Shown piece after piece: positions 10,343 to 22,907 of a stretch of 64,000 bases of DNA. The DNA comes from Clytia hemisphaerica (lineage: Eukaryota > Cnidaria > Hydrozoa > Leptothecata > Clytiidae). Every line of letters starts with the position of its first letter. Within the stretch, counting starts at the first letter, position 1. Below the pieces are notes generated by a model that saw nothing but the letters and a program-made list of their open reading frames with translations, made no database searches and was not told where the DNA came from. The translations under genes and the position numbers were made by a program. The stretch spans positions 710,280 through 774,279 of the forward strand of contig CACVBU010000593.1 in the NCBI GenBank assembly GCA_902728285.1. Direction: 5' to 3'.

Positions 10343-13300
10343 TGCTCCATCAAATTTACTAACGAACCGCCTCAAGGAGTGAAAGCCGGTTTGAAACGAA
10401 CGTATGCTGGTGTGTCGCAAGATCAATTAGACATTTGTTCCATGCCACAATGGAAATCCATGCTTTATGGAGTGGCTTTCTTACATACTGTCGTACAGGT
10501 TGGTGCATTGAGTTTCAAACTTCCCATCCTGAACGCCCGCGCGTAGTTTTTACACAAACGCCGAAACTAAAATCTATCGCTAGATTTCAAAAAATGTACC
10601 GGGTGCGCCACAAAAAACTAATTTTCTTGAAATCTAAAAACTTTAAAAGAACCATTCCTATTTCATTAGAAAGAAGAAAGATAAACTTAAAATTCATTTA
10701 TTAAATTCGATTCATTAAATCAAAAGTTATGCTCAATTGAATAAAAAAGTTAATTTCAGAAAGTGCTCGAAAACGTTTGAAATCGACGTATCAAATTTTT
10801 ACTTTAAATTGGCAATCTCAATAGCCTTTACATGATTAAGAGTATTTTTCAGTAACTAAACACATAAATTTTGAAACTGAAGGGTCAAAAGGGTTTAAAA
10901 TCTTCATCAAAATCAATTAATTTAAATTTACCGAAATTTTCCTCAGATTTTTGGTTCTAGACTGGATAAAGTCTATGTAAGGCTGGATCTACCTCGAAAC
11001 CCATATTTGATGTATTTTTATGAATTTTACCAGATTTTTTGGCCTTTTTCGAAGAATTTTTCTTCCTTTCATTGAAATTCAACCTTCCTTTAAATAAGAA
11101 GAGGTCATTTAGACAGCTAATTATCATTTTTAATGACTGAAACAAAAATACTGATGTATCATATAATTATGCTTCTGTTTAATTTGATAGGTCGATTTTT
11201 AACGTTTTTGATCACTTCACCCGGTAGTCCTCCAAAACAAAGGAACCACTAGATACAACCCGTCGTCATGATTACGGCGCGTTCTATGCGCGTTTTGGAT
11301 GGATAATAAGTTGCTTCAATTTCTCTTGCCTGAGAAGAGTTAAAGTTTTGCCTCTAGCCCTTCGGGCTTGAAACTCGATTGGTTGGTGTTCTTCACTCAT
11401 CCACATTGATCTTTCTTCTGCCAACGAATGAACCGAACCTTTTAGTTTTTCGAGTTTGAAAATTAGAAATGTTTTTGAATAAACTTCATACGAAAGTTGA
11501 CCAGATTCAATTTAACCTGTGATTGACTCTGCAATATGCATTCGAAAGACATATTTACTATTTTGAAATAGTCAATTTCGACACTAGCTTGGATTTTGAT
11601 TTCTGTATCATTCTTGAACATTATTTTACTCACTACGCATTGTTTTTCAGGAACGTCGAAAATTTGGACCACTCGGTTGGAATATTCCTTACGAATTCAA
11701 TCAGTCAGATTTGACAGCCACTGTCCAATTCGTACAAAACCACTTGGATGATTTAGATGCTAAGAAGGTAATAAAGTCTTTCAAAGGCCGCAGCTATCAT
11801 AGTTATTTAACCCTAGATTTTAGGCGACTTATTTTCTCTGATTCCTCGAGGGGGTCGCTTTTAAGGGGGTTTCTCGTTATTGTAGGTCTATAAAAAGTGC
11901 TCCAAAATTGTTTTTTTATGAACCTTCATTTCTCTTCCTTTTCAGGGTGTGTCATGGAACACAGTGCGTTACATGATCGGTGAAGTACAATATGGAGGTC
12001 GTGTCACTGATGACTACGATAAACGTCTGCTCAACACTTATGCTAAGGTATGCAACTACATTAGACGATCTATTATATTAACCCCTATAATTTCTTTTAC
12101 ACTATGTAAGTGCTTCTTCGTTTCATCATTGGTACTATGAATTTTTGGAAATATCGAGGTCTGTTAGCACAGAAAAAGATAGTGATAAAAGCATGAAATG
12201 TGGCAAGATGACCCTTAGTCCAAAACTTACTTTTAGGCAGTTACACCAAATCATGCCACATGACATTTTTATGCTTTTATGTGCTAACAGACTTCACTAA
12301 AGAAATTAACTTAGGTATTATATTAGTCAGGTTTCTTTCAATACACAAAATTGACCATCTTCTTGATCCTACGAGTTGAAAGTGTTGGTATTGGACATCA
12401 TATTTTAGGAAGATGGTCGCCTAAAGAAATACTTCTTAGGTGATGCAATACTTTCTCAAAACAAAAGGACTCCTTATCAATACCTATTCATTTTGTTTTG
12501 CAGGTGTGGTTCAGTGATGACATGTTCAAAGAGGAGTTCAACTTCTTCAAAGGATATAATATTCCAAAAGTGAACAGCATCGATGAATTCCGTGAATGCA
12601 TCACAGCTCTACCAGCGATGGATACCCCTGAAGTATTTGGTTTGCATGCTAATGCTGATATTACGTAAGTATAGAAATAATTCTCATGGAATCAAAATTG
12701 TCTAGAATCGAAAGTTTATCCACTGTTTTCCTGATGGCAGTCATCATCAGAATCTTTCTTTTAATTAGGAAATTCCGAAGTTGAGACTCTAAGAAGGCAT
12801 GGTTAATTTAGTCGTTCGTAAAGCCTCGCGTATTTTTGCTCACGTACATTTTGTAAGCCTTAAACACTTAGGATCACATAAATATAAAACGTCTTTACTC
12901 GTTATACCATACATACGTCCTTTAGCTACCAGACGAACACAACACGAGAGACGTTGGAGACCATCTTGAACATCCAACCTAAAGATAGTGGTGGTGGTTC
13001 TGGTGAAACTCGTGAAAGCATTGTCATGAGACAAGCTCAAGATATGTTGTCCAGACTACCTGATGACTACGTTCCCCATGAGGTATAGTTGCTTTTAACT
13101 ACTCATTTATTTACTAGGAGTTCTTTTTCACTTATGTAAAGAGTATTTCGAAAATTGGATCAGATTATGAAACTTTTATATGTACTTTCATCCTTTCTAA
13201 TTTTAATTTCACTTTTTTGAATAATTGTGTTTTGTCACTTTGAACTTTGTTCAAAAACAGACCTATAACTCACCCAAATGATATCTTTTTTTAACATCAC

Positions 13301-14941
13301 AAAACTCTGAAAATTGTCATAATATTAAACGAAGAAAGACGTATAAAGTGAAAGAGTCTTGATAACACTGCTAATACTGAAGGAGCCAATAATAAACATT
13401 CTCCCTCCCCTTTCACTGCTAGGTCAAAGCCAGACTTCAGAAGATGGGCGCTTTACAACCATTGAACATCTTCTTACGTCAAGAGATTGATCGGATGCAG
13501 CGCGTCATTACTATCGTCCGGAATACACTTACTGATCTACAACTTGCCATTGAGGGTACCATCATCATGAGTGAGGTATAACATCTAATCCCAATATTTT
13601 TGTAAAAATTTCGTTCAATCTTAAAGCCTGTTGATACAGTATGTTTAGAGTTGAAGTTTAAAACAGCACGAAAAAACTTTACTTGACTGAACACTTCGTT
13701 TTCTTTCATAGAATTTGCGAGACGCTTTGGACAACATTTACGATGCGAGAGTTCCGACGTTGTGGCAAAAGGTTTGTGTTTATGCCTGTTCAATTCGCTC
13801 TTCCCTCTCTTTCCCCCCCAAAGATCTACATCAACAGTTTGATAGGGTAGGTATATCCTTGTCATCAAAATTAACGAAAATCTAAAACCTGCCCTCTCAA
13901 AGGATGACAATTTCAAAAGATTTCGTGAAAATCAGCCAAAACAAGGAATAATCTATCCATGGGGCACAAAAACGTTACTCTTTTTACTTCTAAGGTTCGA
14001 TTTTTCTGATATACACATTACCTCGCAAACTTAGTACTCTCGGACGTTTCTTAAATCGTATTCATATGTGCTTTCAAATTCTGTTCTTTAGATTTCTTGG
14101 CAATCGTCCACTATCGGATTCTGGTTCACCGAGTTAATCGAACGAAACCAACAGTTCCATAACTGGGTTTTCAACGGACGTCCAAAAGTCTTCTGGATGA
14201 CCGGATTTTTCAACCCACAAGGTTTCTTGACCGCTATGCGACAAGAAGTAACGCGTGCACACAAAGGATGGGCTCTGGATTCAGTTGTTTTACATAATGA
14301 CGTCATGAAACAAATGAAGGAAGACATATCCAGTGCACCCGCCGTAAGTTACTGTAATTGAGTAGTCATCCATGACCTCGGCAGTCTGTTGTTTTATTTT
14401 TGATTTTTGCGAAAGCACACTAACCAGACTAAGGGTCTAGAAATTCGTCTGGGTGAGAAGATCTCTCTCCTCAAAGGCTGATAACTGACAATGTATAGCT
14501 GAAAATTTACTCTGGTTGATATCTACGAAAATTTCAAAATCCATTGCCGTAGTACTACGCTACTTGAGATTCATTCTGATAAAGAGTACCTCTTAAATAA
14601 CTACCTTCAATGAAAGTATGAATAAAGATAATTTATTTTTATCTTCTTCACAGGAGGGAGTATACGTTCATGGTTTGTTCATTGACGGCGCGGCTTGGGA
14701 TCGCAAAAATTGCAAACTCATCGAATCAGCTCCCAAAACACTTTTCTCCATACTTCCTGTCGTTCACGTGTATGCTATCAATAATACTGGCCCCAAGGAT
14801 CCCCGTTTGTACATGTGCCCCGTCTATAAAAAACCTAACCGTACGGATTTGACGTACATTACACCGCTCTGGTTACGTACGTCGCAGAACCCAGATCATT
14901 GGATTTTACGTGGTGTTGCACTTCTTTGCGACATCAAATAA
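10343..14941 (+). CDS. DNAH5/DNAH8-like: Axonemal outer-arm dynein heavy chain, C-terminal part (nine exons, partial)
   Basis: I infer exons at 10343-10498, 11651-11767, 11946-12047, 12504-12664, 12926-13082, 13423-13575, 13712-13771, 14092-14343 and 14654-14941. All have GT-AG borders and compatible phases, giving about 481 residues up to the stop. Diagnostic phrases in order are [111 protein letters not shown] and [15 protein letters not shown]. These match the region from the end of AAA5/AAA6 through the C-terminal domain of DNAH5/DNAH8-type (gamma outer-arm) chains, motors of motile cilia. The motor core (P-loops, stalk) is not in the window. The first visible exon begins in phase 0 at a normal acceptor, so upstream exons should lie more than 10 kb away or be lost. 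The last exon ends close to a poly(A) signal that overlaps the stop. Confidence 0.92.
12159..12292. repeat. Foldback (MITE-like) element in a dynein intron
   Basis: The ends gtctgttagcaca and tgtgctaacagac are inverted. Internally aaagcatgaaatgtggca pairs with tgccacatgacatttt. It is non-coding and lies in the intron before the exon at 12504. Confidence 0.7.
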
Positions 14942-15385
14942 ACGAAATGTATTTGAAGATCTTGGTAAAAGTAGTTAGTGATATGTTTTCTTTTCTTTGT
15001 TGGTAAATGGTATGTAAATACTAAATTCTTTAAACAATTCTTTATCACAATGTTATTTATATTAGGCTGCTAAATTTTATTATTCTATTATGACCAGATT
15101 TTATTTTGGACCATTGCAATCAAAATCAAGGATTTGGTATTAACCTAATCAAACTGATGTGAAATTATGGACACTTCAATAGATGCACCCATATAATATG
15201 GTCAATTTTATTTTAATTTATTCTTTAATATTTTTCTCAATTAATTTATAGACAAAAGATACTTATTTTTGCATTAAATTTTTCTTGGTTAGTTTCAATT
15301 TTGAAAATCTGAACTTTTGAATCATTTTCGGCATAATTGAAGTCTCAATCAAAAGTAATATCTGATTGGTAACCAGCTAAATCTT

Positions 15386-15631
15386 CTATTCACGCATTAT
15401 TGCTATGGTAACTCTTGCAGCTGCTTTCAATTTTGAATCAATAGAAACAATACTTCCTTGCATTACAGCGGTTTCAAATACCTGAATACCTAATTGTTTT
15501 CGATCAAACAACGCTAGAAAAACTTTCGTTATTCTTTCATCTGAATTTAATGCCTTTTCTATATGGGGTAATCTTCCTTCTAAAGAAAATCTAATCAGGG
15601 GGTCAAGATGCTTTAATTCGTAGATATATTG
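15386..15631 (-). CDS. Possible terminal exon of an unrecognised gene
   Basis: The minus strand is open from 15631 to a TAG at 15386-15388 and reads as an ordinary globular protein (DPLIRFSLEGRLPHIEKAL, then ALFDRKQLGIQVFE, then KAAARVTIAIMRE). There is no early methionine. An AG directly before 15610 could be an acceptor, which would give 74 residues plus stop. I recognise no family. The rest of 14942-15910 shows nothing else. It could be a last exon, a processed fragment or chance. Confidence 0.33.
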   Translation of the reverse strand, partial: QYIYELKHLDPLIRFSLEGRLPHIEKALNSDERITKVFLALFDRKQLGIQVFETAVMQGSIVSIDSKLKAAARVTIAIMRE

Positions 15632-15910
15632 TTAAGTTTTTACCTCCGTTTTTTCTCAAACATTCAAGTTATGTTTTGCAAAATTTAGATTTTATTTTTT
15701 CAGATTTTTAGGCGTCTTGGTATTTTTGTTTTGGTTGAAAGCAAATCTGACATGAAAAGATTTGTTTTCTGCCAAGAAATAATTTGATGCAAGATTTCAT
15801 GTCAATCAAAACATCGGCTGCACGAAGGAACAATCAAAAGCGAATGATCTTCCACATGGTAGCCAGCATGGTAAAAAGCTGAAGTTTCTTTAACAGAACA
15901 TTGTACAGAA

Positions 15911-18900
15911 ATGCCGCGTAATCACGAAACATGCTCAAAATCTCGTCGTAATGTTTCAAAAAAGTATCGTAAATTAACATCAAGTGACGATGAAACTGAA
16001 AAATGTCGTAGACATACACGATCATCCTCGAAACCTCGTAAATGTGGATGCTGCTTGTCTGATAATGAAGAAACCGAGGAGAAAACAAACTTTCGTAAAC
16101 GAATGATCTCGATACTGAGTCCAGCCGTCTCCCACAAGAATCTCGCAACCATTTTAAGTACCGATAATTCAGAATTATTTCAATCGAAACCGAAACCTGG
16201 TTGTGACGAGTCTCGTAAAAGTCGTAAAAAATGCTCAAAACATGCAGTTGTACCGAGTAACGAACGCTCAAAGTCAAACTCTCGAGTTCGCGTCAAACAT
16301 AACGAGAATTGTCGTAAAAAGATCCGCCATCAGTGTACTGAGAAACCACCCAAGCGCCCAGTGAATCCGCCCAAATGTCCTGGTTGTTCTAAGGAGTTTG
16401 ATTCGCCCATTTTATTGAGTTGTGGTCACACGCTTTGTAGACATTGTGTTGCCATGTTTGTCGAGGCTAGTAATGGTTCTTTTTTTAAATGCCCAGTCTG
16501 TGAGACAGAAATTCGCTTGAGTGGAGATGAAGAGGAATTGTTTTGTCCGAATTTTATGACATTGAGACAAATAGAACATGGTGGAGATAACAGTACGGAG
16601 GATCTATTATGTGCTGTTTGTCAGTCTGATATTGAAGCCGATTACTATTGTGATACTTGCCAAGATTTATTATGTTGCAATTGTGCAAATGCGCACCAAG
16701 TTGTCAAGTATACTAAAGGACATCGTGTACGAGATATCGATTGTAGTACAGATGTATCGAGCTTGGTTAAGAAACGTTATTATTGTGTTGACCACGAGAA
16801 TGAATTATTAAACACTTTCTGTGTGCCTTGTCAAAAATGTGTATGCAAGAAATGTGCGAGTTTGTTTCACCGCGGTACTAACCATCAATGTATCCCAGTC
16901 GCCAGTGCCGCCCAGAAAGCGAAGGACGAGATGCGACGACAATTATACGAATTTAAAAGTCGTTCACCAAATCTACAACTCGCTTTAATGGATTTACAAC
17001 ACTCTAAGAAAACATTAAAGGAACAAGCTAATGTTACGTATGCTGAGATCAGTGATAGCATGGGACGTATTATCTCAGCTATCAAAGAACATGAGAAGAA
17101 ATTACATAAACGTTTAGAAGATGTTTGCCAAACCAAAGTATCGGCATTGAAATCACAAAAACATCAGATTGTCAACCAGCTTGAACGGTTTGAGACTTTA
17201 ACCAACATTTTACAAGAGTTAGACCAACATGATAACAATGTTGAAACACTTCAAATGAGAGCTACTATTCGCACATGCGCAGAAGTGCTCGAGAAAGATC
17301 CCCTTAAACTCAAATGTTCACAAAGCTCTATTTTCTTCAATTCAAACGAGTTGAAAGTTAAAAGTGAAGTTGAGAAACATGGAGAAATTTTTCATATCAC
17401 ATCGAACGATGGCCGACGAAAAAGCATCTCTGATTTGAGCAATGAAAGAAATGATTACATCATTAGTAATTTTGCAGGCCGAGTCTCTTTTCCAGTTAAA
17501 ATAAACGCAGAGACTGACTTAGACTTACGTAAAAATGCGAAAAAGATTCGAGCTAAATCGAACTGGAAGATTTTGAGATCAAGATTACCTGAAGTTATTA
17601 ACTCTTCACGACCACCTCGCGCACCAATCCACGGAGAAACTTCTCGCCGACGAAACACACGTAAAAAGCAGATCTCGCGTGCTCGGAGAGAGAAAGCTCG
17701 TGCGAATTGGACGATTTTACGTTCTCATCTAAGTGACGTCACAGAATCAGACATTATGTCTCCAAGAGCAAAACCTCGAATCATCAAATCACTAAAAAAA
17801 CCGAAAATTAATTACCGTTCTATGCGTGTGAAAGCCTTACGGCAACGTGCAAATGCTAACTGGTTGCTTGTTCGGTCAATGCTTTCTGACATAGTTGATT
17901 TTGGTCGTGTCACAGGCCGAGTTTTTTCGCCAATGAAATTCACAGCGTACAAACAACGATCCAGTCCAACTATCATGAAATTGAAACGTTTTCGGGCTAA
18001 GAAATTACGAGCAAGGGCCAATTGGTTGTTAGTTGCTTCAAGAGTAAAAGACATTGTGCGGTATCCAGACAAGTTACGCCGTGAGCGAGTCACGTGGGAC
18101 TCATACTTAGTCGAACTTAACATGAACCGTCGTAAAGCGACACGTAACAAGTATGTGGCAGGAGTTTTACGGGCACGTGCTAACTGGATGCTTGTACGTT
18201 CAAGAATCCCTGACATTATTCTGTATGGAAAGTACCGACGGTATTCTAAGAAAGAACTGCCTGAATCTCGCCATGCCTCTCCTGTTAAAACCAAAAGCAA
18301 ACCTCTTAAAAGGAGCGAGAGTGATCGAGTACGTTCTCGGCGGACCGAAAAACCAATCGTCGGAACCGACAAATTGCAGCGAAGTTCGACAAAGCACCGT
18401 AACAATGACGACGAAAAGCGTCGAAAACATCATCAACATCGTTCGACCAAAATCAAATCGCCGCGGCACAGTCGTAAAGGAGCCACCCAAATCGCTCTCG
18501 AAAACTGGAGTAAACTCGTCCAAAATACGCAACAAGCAGTCAAAAGAACGCCCTCTACGAAATCGAAATTAAATAAAGAGGTTTATAAAAGTTGGGACGA
18601 TTTGATTCAACGAACTTCCACTTCAGACAAGAAGAAAAAGGTTCACCGCTCTTCTTCCACAAGACGAAAACAAAACGCCTTGAACAACTGGGATAACCTC
18701 ACCGCGCATACCAATACAAAAGACCAACAGAAATCGAAAAAAGCTCTTGATAATTGGGATCAGCTTGTTAAAAAGACAAAAGGAACTAATGTTCAACGTT
18801 CATCATCATTGAAATCAAAAGGAGAAGCACCGCATAAAAATTGGGATATTTTGATACAGAATACCTCTCGTGAGATCAAACAACGATCATCCCTACGATC

Positions 18901-20668
18901 AAAAGACGCGTTCATGAATTGGGATAATTTACTACGAAGCAAAAATACAGACCAGAAGAAAAGCTTAGAAAACTGGGATCATCTTATTGTGGGCACTTCA
19001 ACTTTATCTTCGCCGCGTCGTGCTAAGAGTGTTGAAACGCTCTCTCGCAGGTCACAATCTGAGCAGCATTGGCATGACTTGTTTGACTCCGCCAAACGTG
19101 AAAAGAGGAATGCAGACGGAAACTGGCATCGGTTGACAGGTAATGCACATTATGAAAAAGAAGCTGCTGACCGCAACTGGGGTCATCTTGTACATTCTAC
19201 AAAAACTCCTCCCAAGTCATCAAATCGTGCAAAGAAAGGTTGGGATAAAATCAGGACCAGTCTTGGACGAAATTTGACTCATAAAGCGGATAAAGGACAA
19301 CCTGTGATGAGTCAAGCACAAGAAGATCGCGCCTACAAAAATTGGTGGACTTTGATCTCGACAGATGAAGATTCGAAAAGACCGGCAGCCGAAGAAGATA
19401 TCAGAGACAAAGCTGTATGTAAAACTACTGAAGATCTTGTTTGCACTTCTCAGGCTAACGACACAGAGGCTACTGCTTGTCAAAATTGGAATTCTTTAAT
19501 CAAAGGTACATTAAATGTAAAGAAAGTTCGGATGAGAAACAAACTTGAGAAATAGGATCCAAACAAACTGCTTTTTTTTTGAAGTTATCTTGACAGCTTG
19601 TAGCTTTTCCGAACTTTCTTTTTTGATATTAAATCATCCGAATAATTTTTACACTTGATGTCCTAATTTTGATGTGTTCGCAAAAATTTTAAATCGCTTT
19701 CTATCTTATTTCTTTTACCTATTGCTAAATTGAATAGTTCATCCTTCGCTGACAATATCTTAAGTAAAAATTTCTCACAAGACTTTGTGTTTTTCTTTCT
19801 CTTCGTCACAGGCACGGACACGTCAGATGTTGAGAGAACGAACAAAAAAGCGCTGGAAGATTGGTACCAACTTATATCAAGAACCGAGGTGGAATCTGTC
19901 AACAAAGATGAAGCCATAAACAACTGGCATAACTTGATTCGGATGGTAAGCACAACTAACGAAGAAGCAGAACAGAATTGGCACCAACTGATCCAATCTG
20001 TTCAACCGACAGCTGACATGTCTACGGAAGCCGAAAATCATTGGCATAATTTGATCCAAGCTACGAAAACGGGACCGATGTATAACTCAGAAAAGGCGCT
20101 TTATCATTGGGATAAATTAATTGAAGGACGCATTATTCGACGCACAGCTTCACAAACGCCCTCTTCCTCAATGAGCACCCGTGATGGAGTGATGGACAGC
20201 TTACGTAAACATCCTCCCAAAGACGGTACCTTTAAAAAGGTATCAGACACTCCTCCGTCTGGCTTCCGTTTATTATACGACAAAAACCAAGCACAATCTA
20301 CCGGAAACCACGAACCAAAAGTCATGCGCTTGAACATCAGAAATGATTTCGGACAATTCAATGACGTCAGACTTAAGATGACGTCACCGAACAAAAGCAT
20401 GCTTTCTGCGCATCTGAAGGAGAACACTGATGGAACTTTTACGATTTTCTGTTGTCCGAGTATTGATGAACCTTTTAATATTTGTGTCTCACTCGGTGGC
20501 TCACAGTTTGAGAACGATGTCCAAGTATTAACTTTAAAAGGAGATCTTTCCCTCCTCAAGTCTCAAGTTGCAACTAGACTAGCATGCAAGACAATCAGTT
20601 TGATTCGTTGGCACTTAACTCCTGGTTTACTTTCAAAACAAGGGGAGAAAATCGTTGCTGGGAAATAG
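15911..20668 (+). CDS. RING/B-box (TRIM-like) protein with 23 Asn-Trp repeats (two exons, about 1,483 aa)
   Basis: Exon 1 is 15911-19505 and exon 2 is 19812-20668; the donor (caaag|gtacat) and acceptor (cacag|gcacgg) keep the frame, so the stop at 19555 is intronic. The domains are a Lys/Ser-rich leader, a C3HC4 RING (C156, C159, C171, H173, C176, C179, C194, C197), a B-box1-like segment (about 234-275), B-box2 (about 292-330) and a coiled coil (about 333-440). This RING/B-box/coiled-coil order is that of TRIM proteins, usually ubiquitin ligases. From residue 545 the protein is basic and built of repeats. Five are of type R-A-x-x-N-W-x-[IL]-[LV]-R-S (NWKILRSRLPEV and so on). About eighteen shorter ones are of type [AS]-x-x-N-W-[DH]-x-L-[IV], separated by Ser/Lys/Thr linkers, and five of these lie in exon 2. 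The last 130 residues form a separate domain I do not recognise (SLGGSQFENDVQVLTLKG). No SPRY or NHL domain is present. Confidence 0.85.
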
Positions 20669-20804
20669 GTTATTTGATAAGATTTCATATTATTTTTGGA
20701 TTTTTATGTACATACTAGTATTGTAAATAGATACGTTTATTATCCAGATTTAAGAATTTTAAATTATTGAAATTAATCAGGCCTAATGAATTCCTTTGAG
20801 GAGG

Positions 20805-21274
20805 TACATGTTTTTTTTTTTAGCATTGCACTTATAAGCATATCTAGGCTCAGATATGGGGAATTATTAAGCATACATATGGCAAACATTGCTTGAGCCT
20901 ACAAAAAATATTTTTTTCCTGATTTTGGCTTTTTTTGGCTGGAATTTCACGGATTTTCATTATTTCCCTAAATTTATGCTTTAGATAGACCTTTTTTCAA
21001 AGAGGCCACCCTGTTGAATAATTATGTAGTCCAGCAGAAAAACAATGATAAAACCATGCATAATTATTACAATATGCATGATACAGTAATTATGCATGGC
21101 TCTGTCTATCATTGTTTTTATGGCTGGACTACATAATTATTCAACAGGACGTCCTCTTTGAAAAAAGTTCTATTTAAGCATCCCCTCAAGCATTTTTAAG
21201 CCTTATTAAGCTTTCGACCTAAGCATCTCTGAGCCTGTTTTAGGGTTTTTGTATGCTTATAAAAAAAACATGTA
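20805..21274. mobile_element. Foldback element interrupted by a second foldback
   Basis: The outer ends tacatgtttttttt and aaaaaaaacatgta are inverted, with further inverted words inside (agcatatctaggctcaga against tctgagcctg). The guest element at 20986-21172 sits in its middle. Confidence 0.6.
20986..21172. mobile_element. TA-flanked MITE, family 1, complete copy
   Basis: The ends TAGACCTTTTTTCAAAGAGG and its near complement are flanked by TA, as in Tc1/mariner-type MITEs. The interior is palindromic, with centre words tatgcatg and aatgcat. A nearly identical copy is at 44821-45003, and a left half is at 25909-26003. Confidence 0.8.
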
Positions 21275-21442
21275 TTCGCTCTGTCACAATTAGGTGCGTA
21301 GGCGTGATGCTGGTCAGGGTCCTTTTTCCGAGCTCCAGAAATATCAGACGAATGCAAATTCCTTAATGGTCGGGTTTTTCACCTTCCAAGGGTTTCCTAA
21401 GGGTGGCAAAAATGAGAAAAATTTAAATTAGTCACTCTAACA

Positions 21443-21750
21443 CTCGTTGGTGTATGTAATGCAACATGTTCCATCCCACCAACCTGAAACGCTTTCTTGT
21501 GTCCTCCATCCCATTTTTCTTTTAAATAACATTTGTGCAGCATGCCTCTCTCATTTTTGTCCCTGGGACAATGGAACAAAATTGATTCGAATCAGTTTTG
21601 CTCCATTGTCCCAGGGACAAAATCAGCGTAGCGTGTCTTTTAGGCATTTCCCTCACATTTTGTCCCATGAAACAAAAAAAGTAACCATGGGACACGCACT
21701 TTTTTTCTTGTGTTGGTGAGATGGAGCATGTTGCATTGCACCAACGCGAG
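21443..21750. repeat. Foldback element with a near-perfect central hairpin
   Basis: The outer arms are ctcgttggtgtatgtaatgc and gcattgcaccaacgcgag. The centre, about 21553-21622, has gtccctgggacaatgg facing ccattgtcccagggac, so the RNA or single strand would fold very stably. It appears inserted in a decayed relative of the acccttag repeat (21360-21850). Confidence 0.65.
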
Positions 21751-22055
21751 AAAACTTATCGTGTCCCCAAGCCTTAAGGGTCACAATTTATTTTTTGTCT
21801 CTAAGTCTAAGGGGTCACCTTTTCAGCCCTCAACCCTAGTACCCCCGGATAGTGGTCTAATAACTTGAACTCTGCAATATCCAGGGCACTTTTAGTGTGG
21901 TCGTGTTACAAAAATACAGGCTGTTTGTAGGAAAAAATAAGATCTAGCTGAAACTTTCTCCAGACCTTCTCTATAGGATGCTTATACCTCAGGAAAAAAT
22001 CCCCTAAAATCCCACTGGTGGAACATCCCTTTTTTGTGGGATCAAACTTATTTCC

Positions 22056-22317
22056 AGACAATATCATGTATACCATTCGAAAGCTCTCGAAAAACTATAT
22101 AGAAGACTTTTAAACGGTTATAGCTGATTTCCTTACCTAACTCGAGATATTTCATGCGCAAGTTCCAATTTTCGCCACACTTTGGTCTAAAATTGACCAT
22201 AAATAGCATCTTCTGCGTGAATTATCTTGAGTTAGGTAATGAAATCGGCTATACCCGTTTAAAAGTCTTCTATATAGTTTTTCGAGAGCTTTCGAATGGT
22301 ATACTTGATAATGTCTG
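22056..22317. repeat. Foldback element, about 110-bp arms
   Basis: cagacaatatcatgtatacc on the left pairs with ggtatacttgataatgtctg on the right. Next inside, the words cgaaagctctcgaaaaact and agtttttcgagagctttcg also pair. There is no coding content. Confidence 0.75.
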
Positions 22318-22907
22318 AAAATGAGTTTGAAATTTTCAAAAAATTTCGCCCTTAGGGTTTTGCCTGGGAAAAAAAGAAATTAAAATCTTTAAAACCTCGA
22401 AATCGTAATAATATATATCAAATTTTCGGCATATTCTTATCATTTAATGCCTTTTTAAAGTCGAAGAGCAACCGTCTTTAGCGGATTTAAGGAATATTTT
22501 CCACTTTTAAGGCAATTTTTATTCAATTCAAAAATTCTTATTTTTGTCCAACGATTCGCGATTTTTCAACCTTGCGAAAGATTTTGCTCGCGAAAGTGTG
22601 TACGCCTAAAGTACTAAGGGACTACAGTATAAAACATGTTCATTTTAACGCATTTGGACACAAAGTACGTGCTATTCCCATCTAATTAAATCTGACCTCA
22701 CAATGATGGTGAACCCAATGAAAATATCTCCAATGAACACGAAAAAGTAAAGCCTTTAGAATGTGTGCCGTATTTATGATGACGGATTGAATTGAATCTA
22801 GCGACTTCTTTGTTTTCGAGTGGTACATTTTTGAAAATCTGCCGGTAGATTTTACTTTCAATCCGACATTTGTTTGTGTGGAGTGTGATTATTTACGTGG
22901 GTCCCGT

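Noticed and set aside
19506-19555. End of the RING/B-box protein at the stop at 19555
   Set aside because: A phase-correct donor at 19505 and acceptor at 19811 join the frame to five more N-W repeats and a C-terminal domain.
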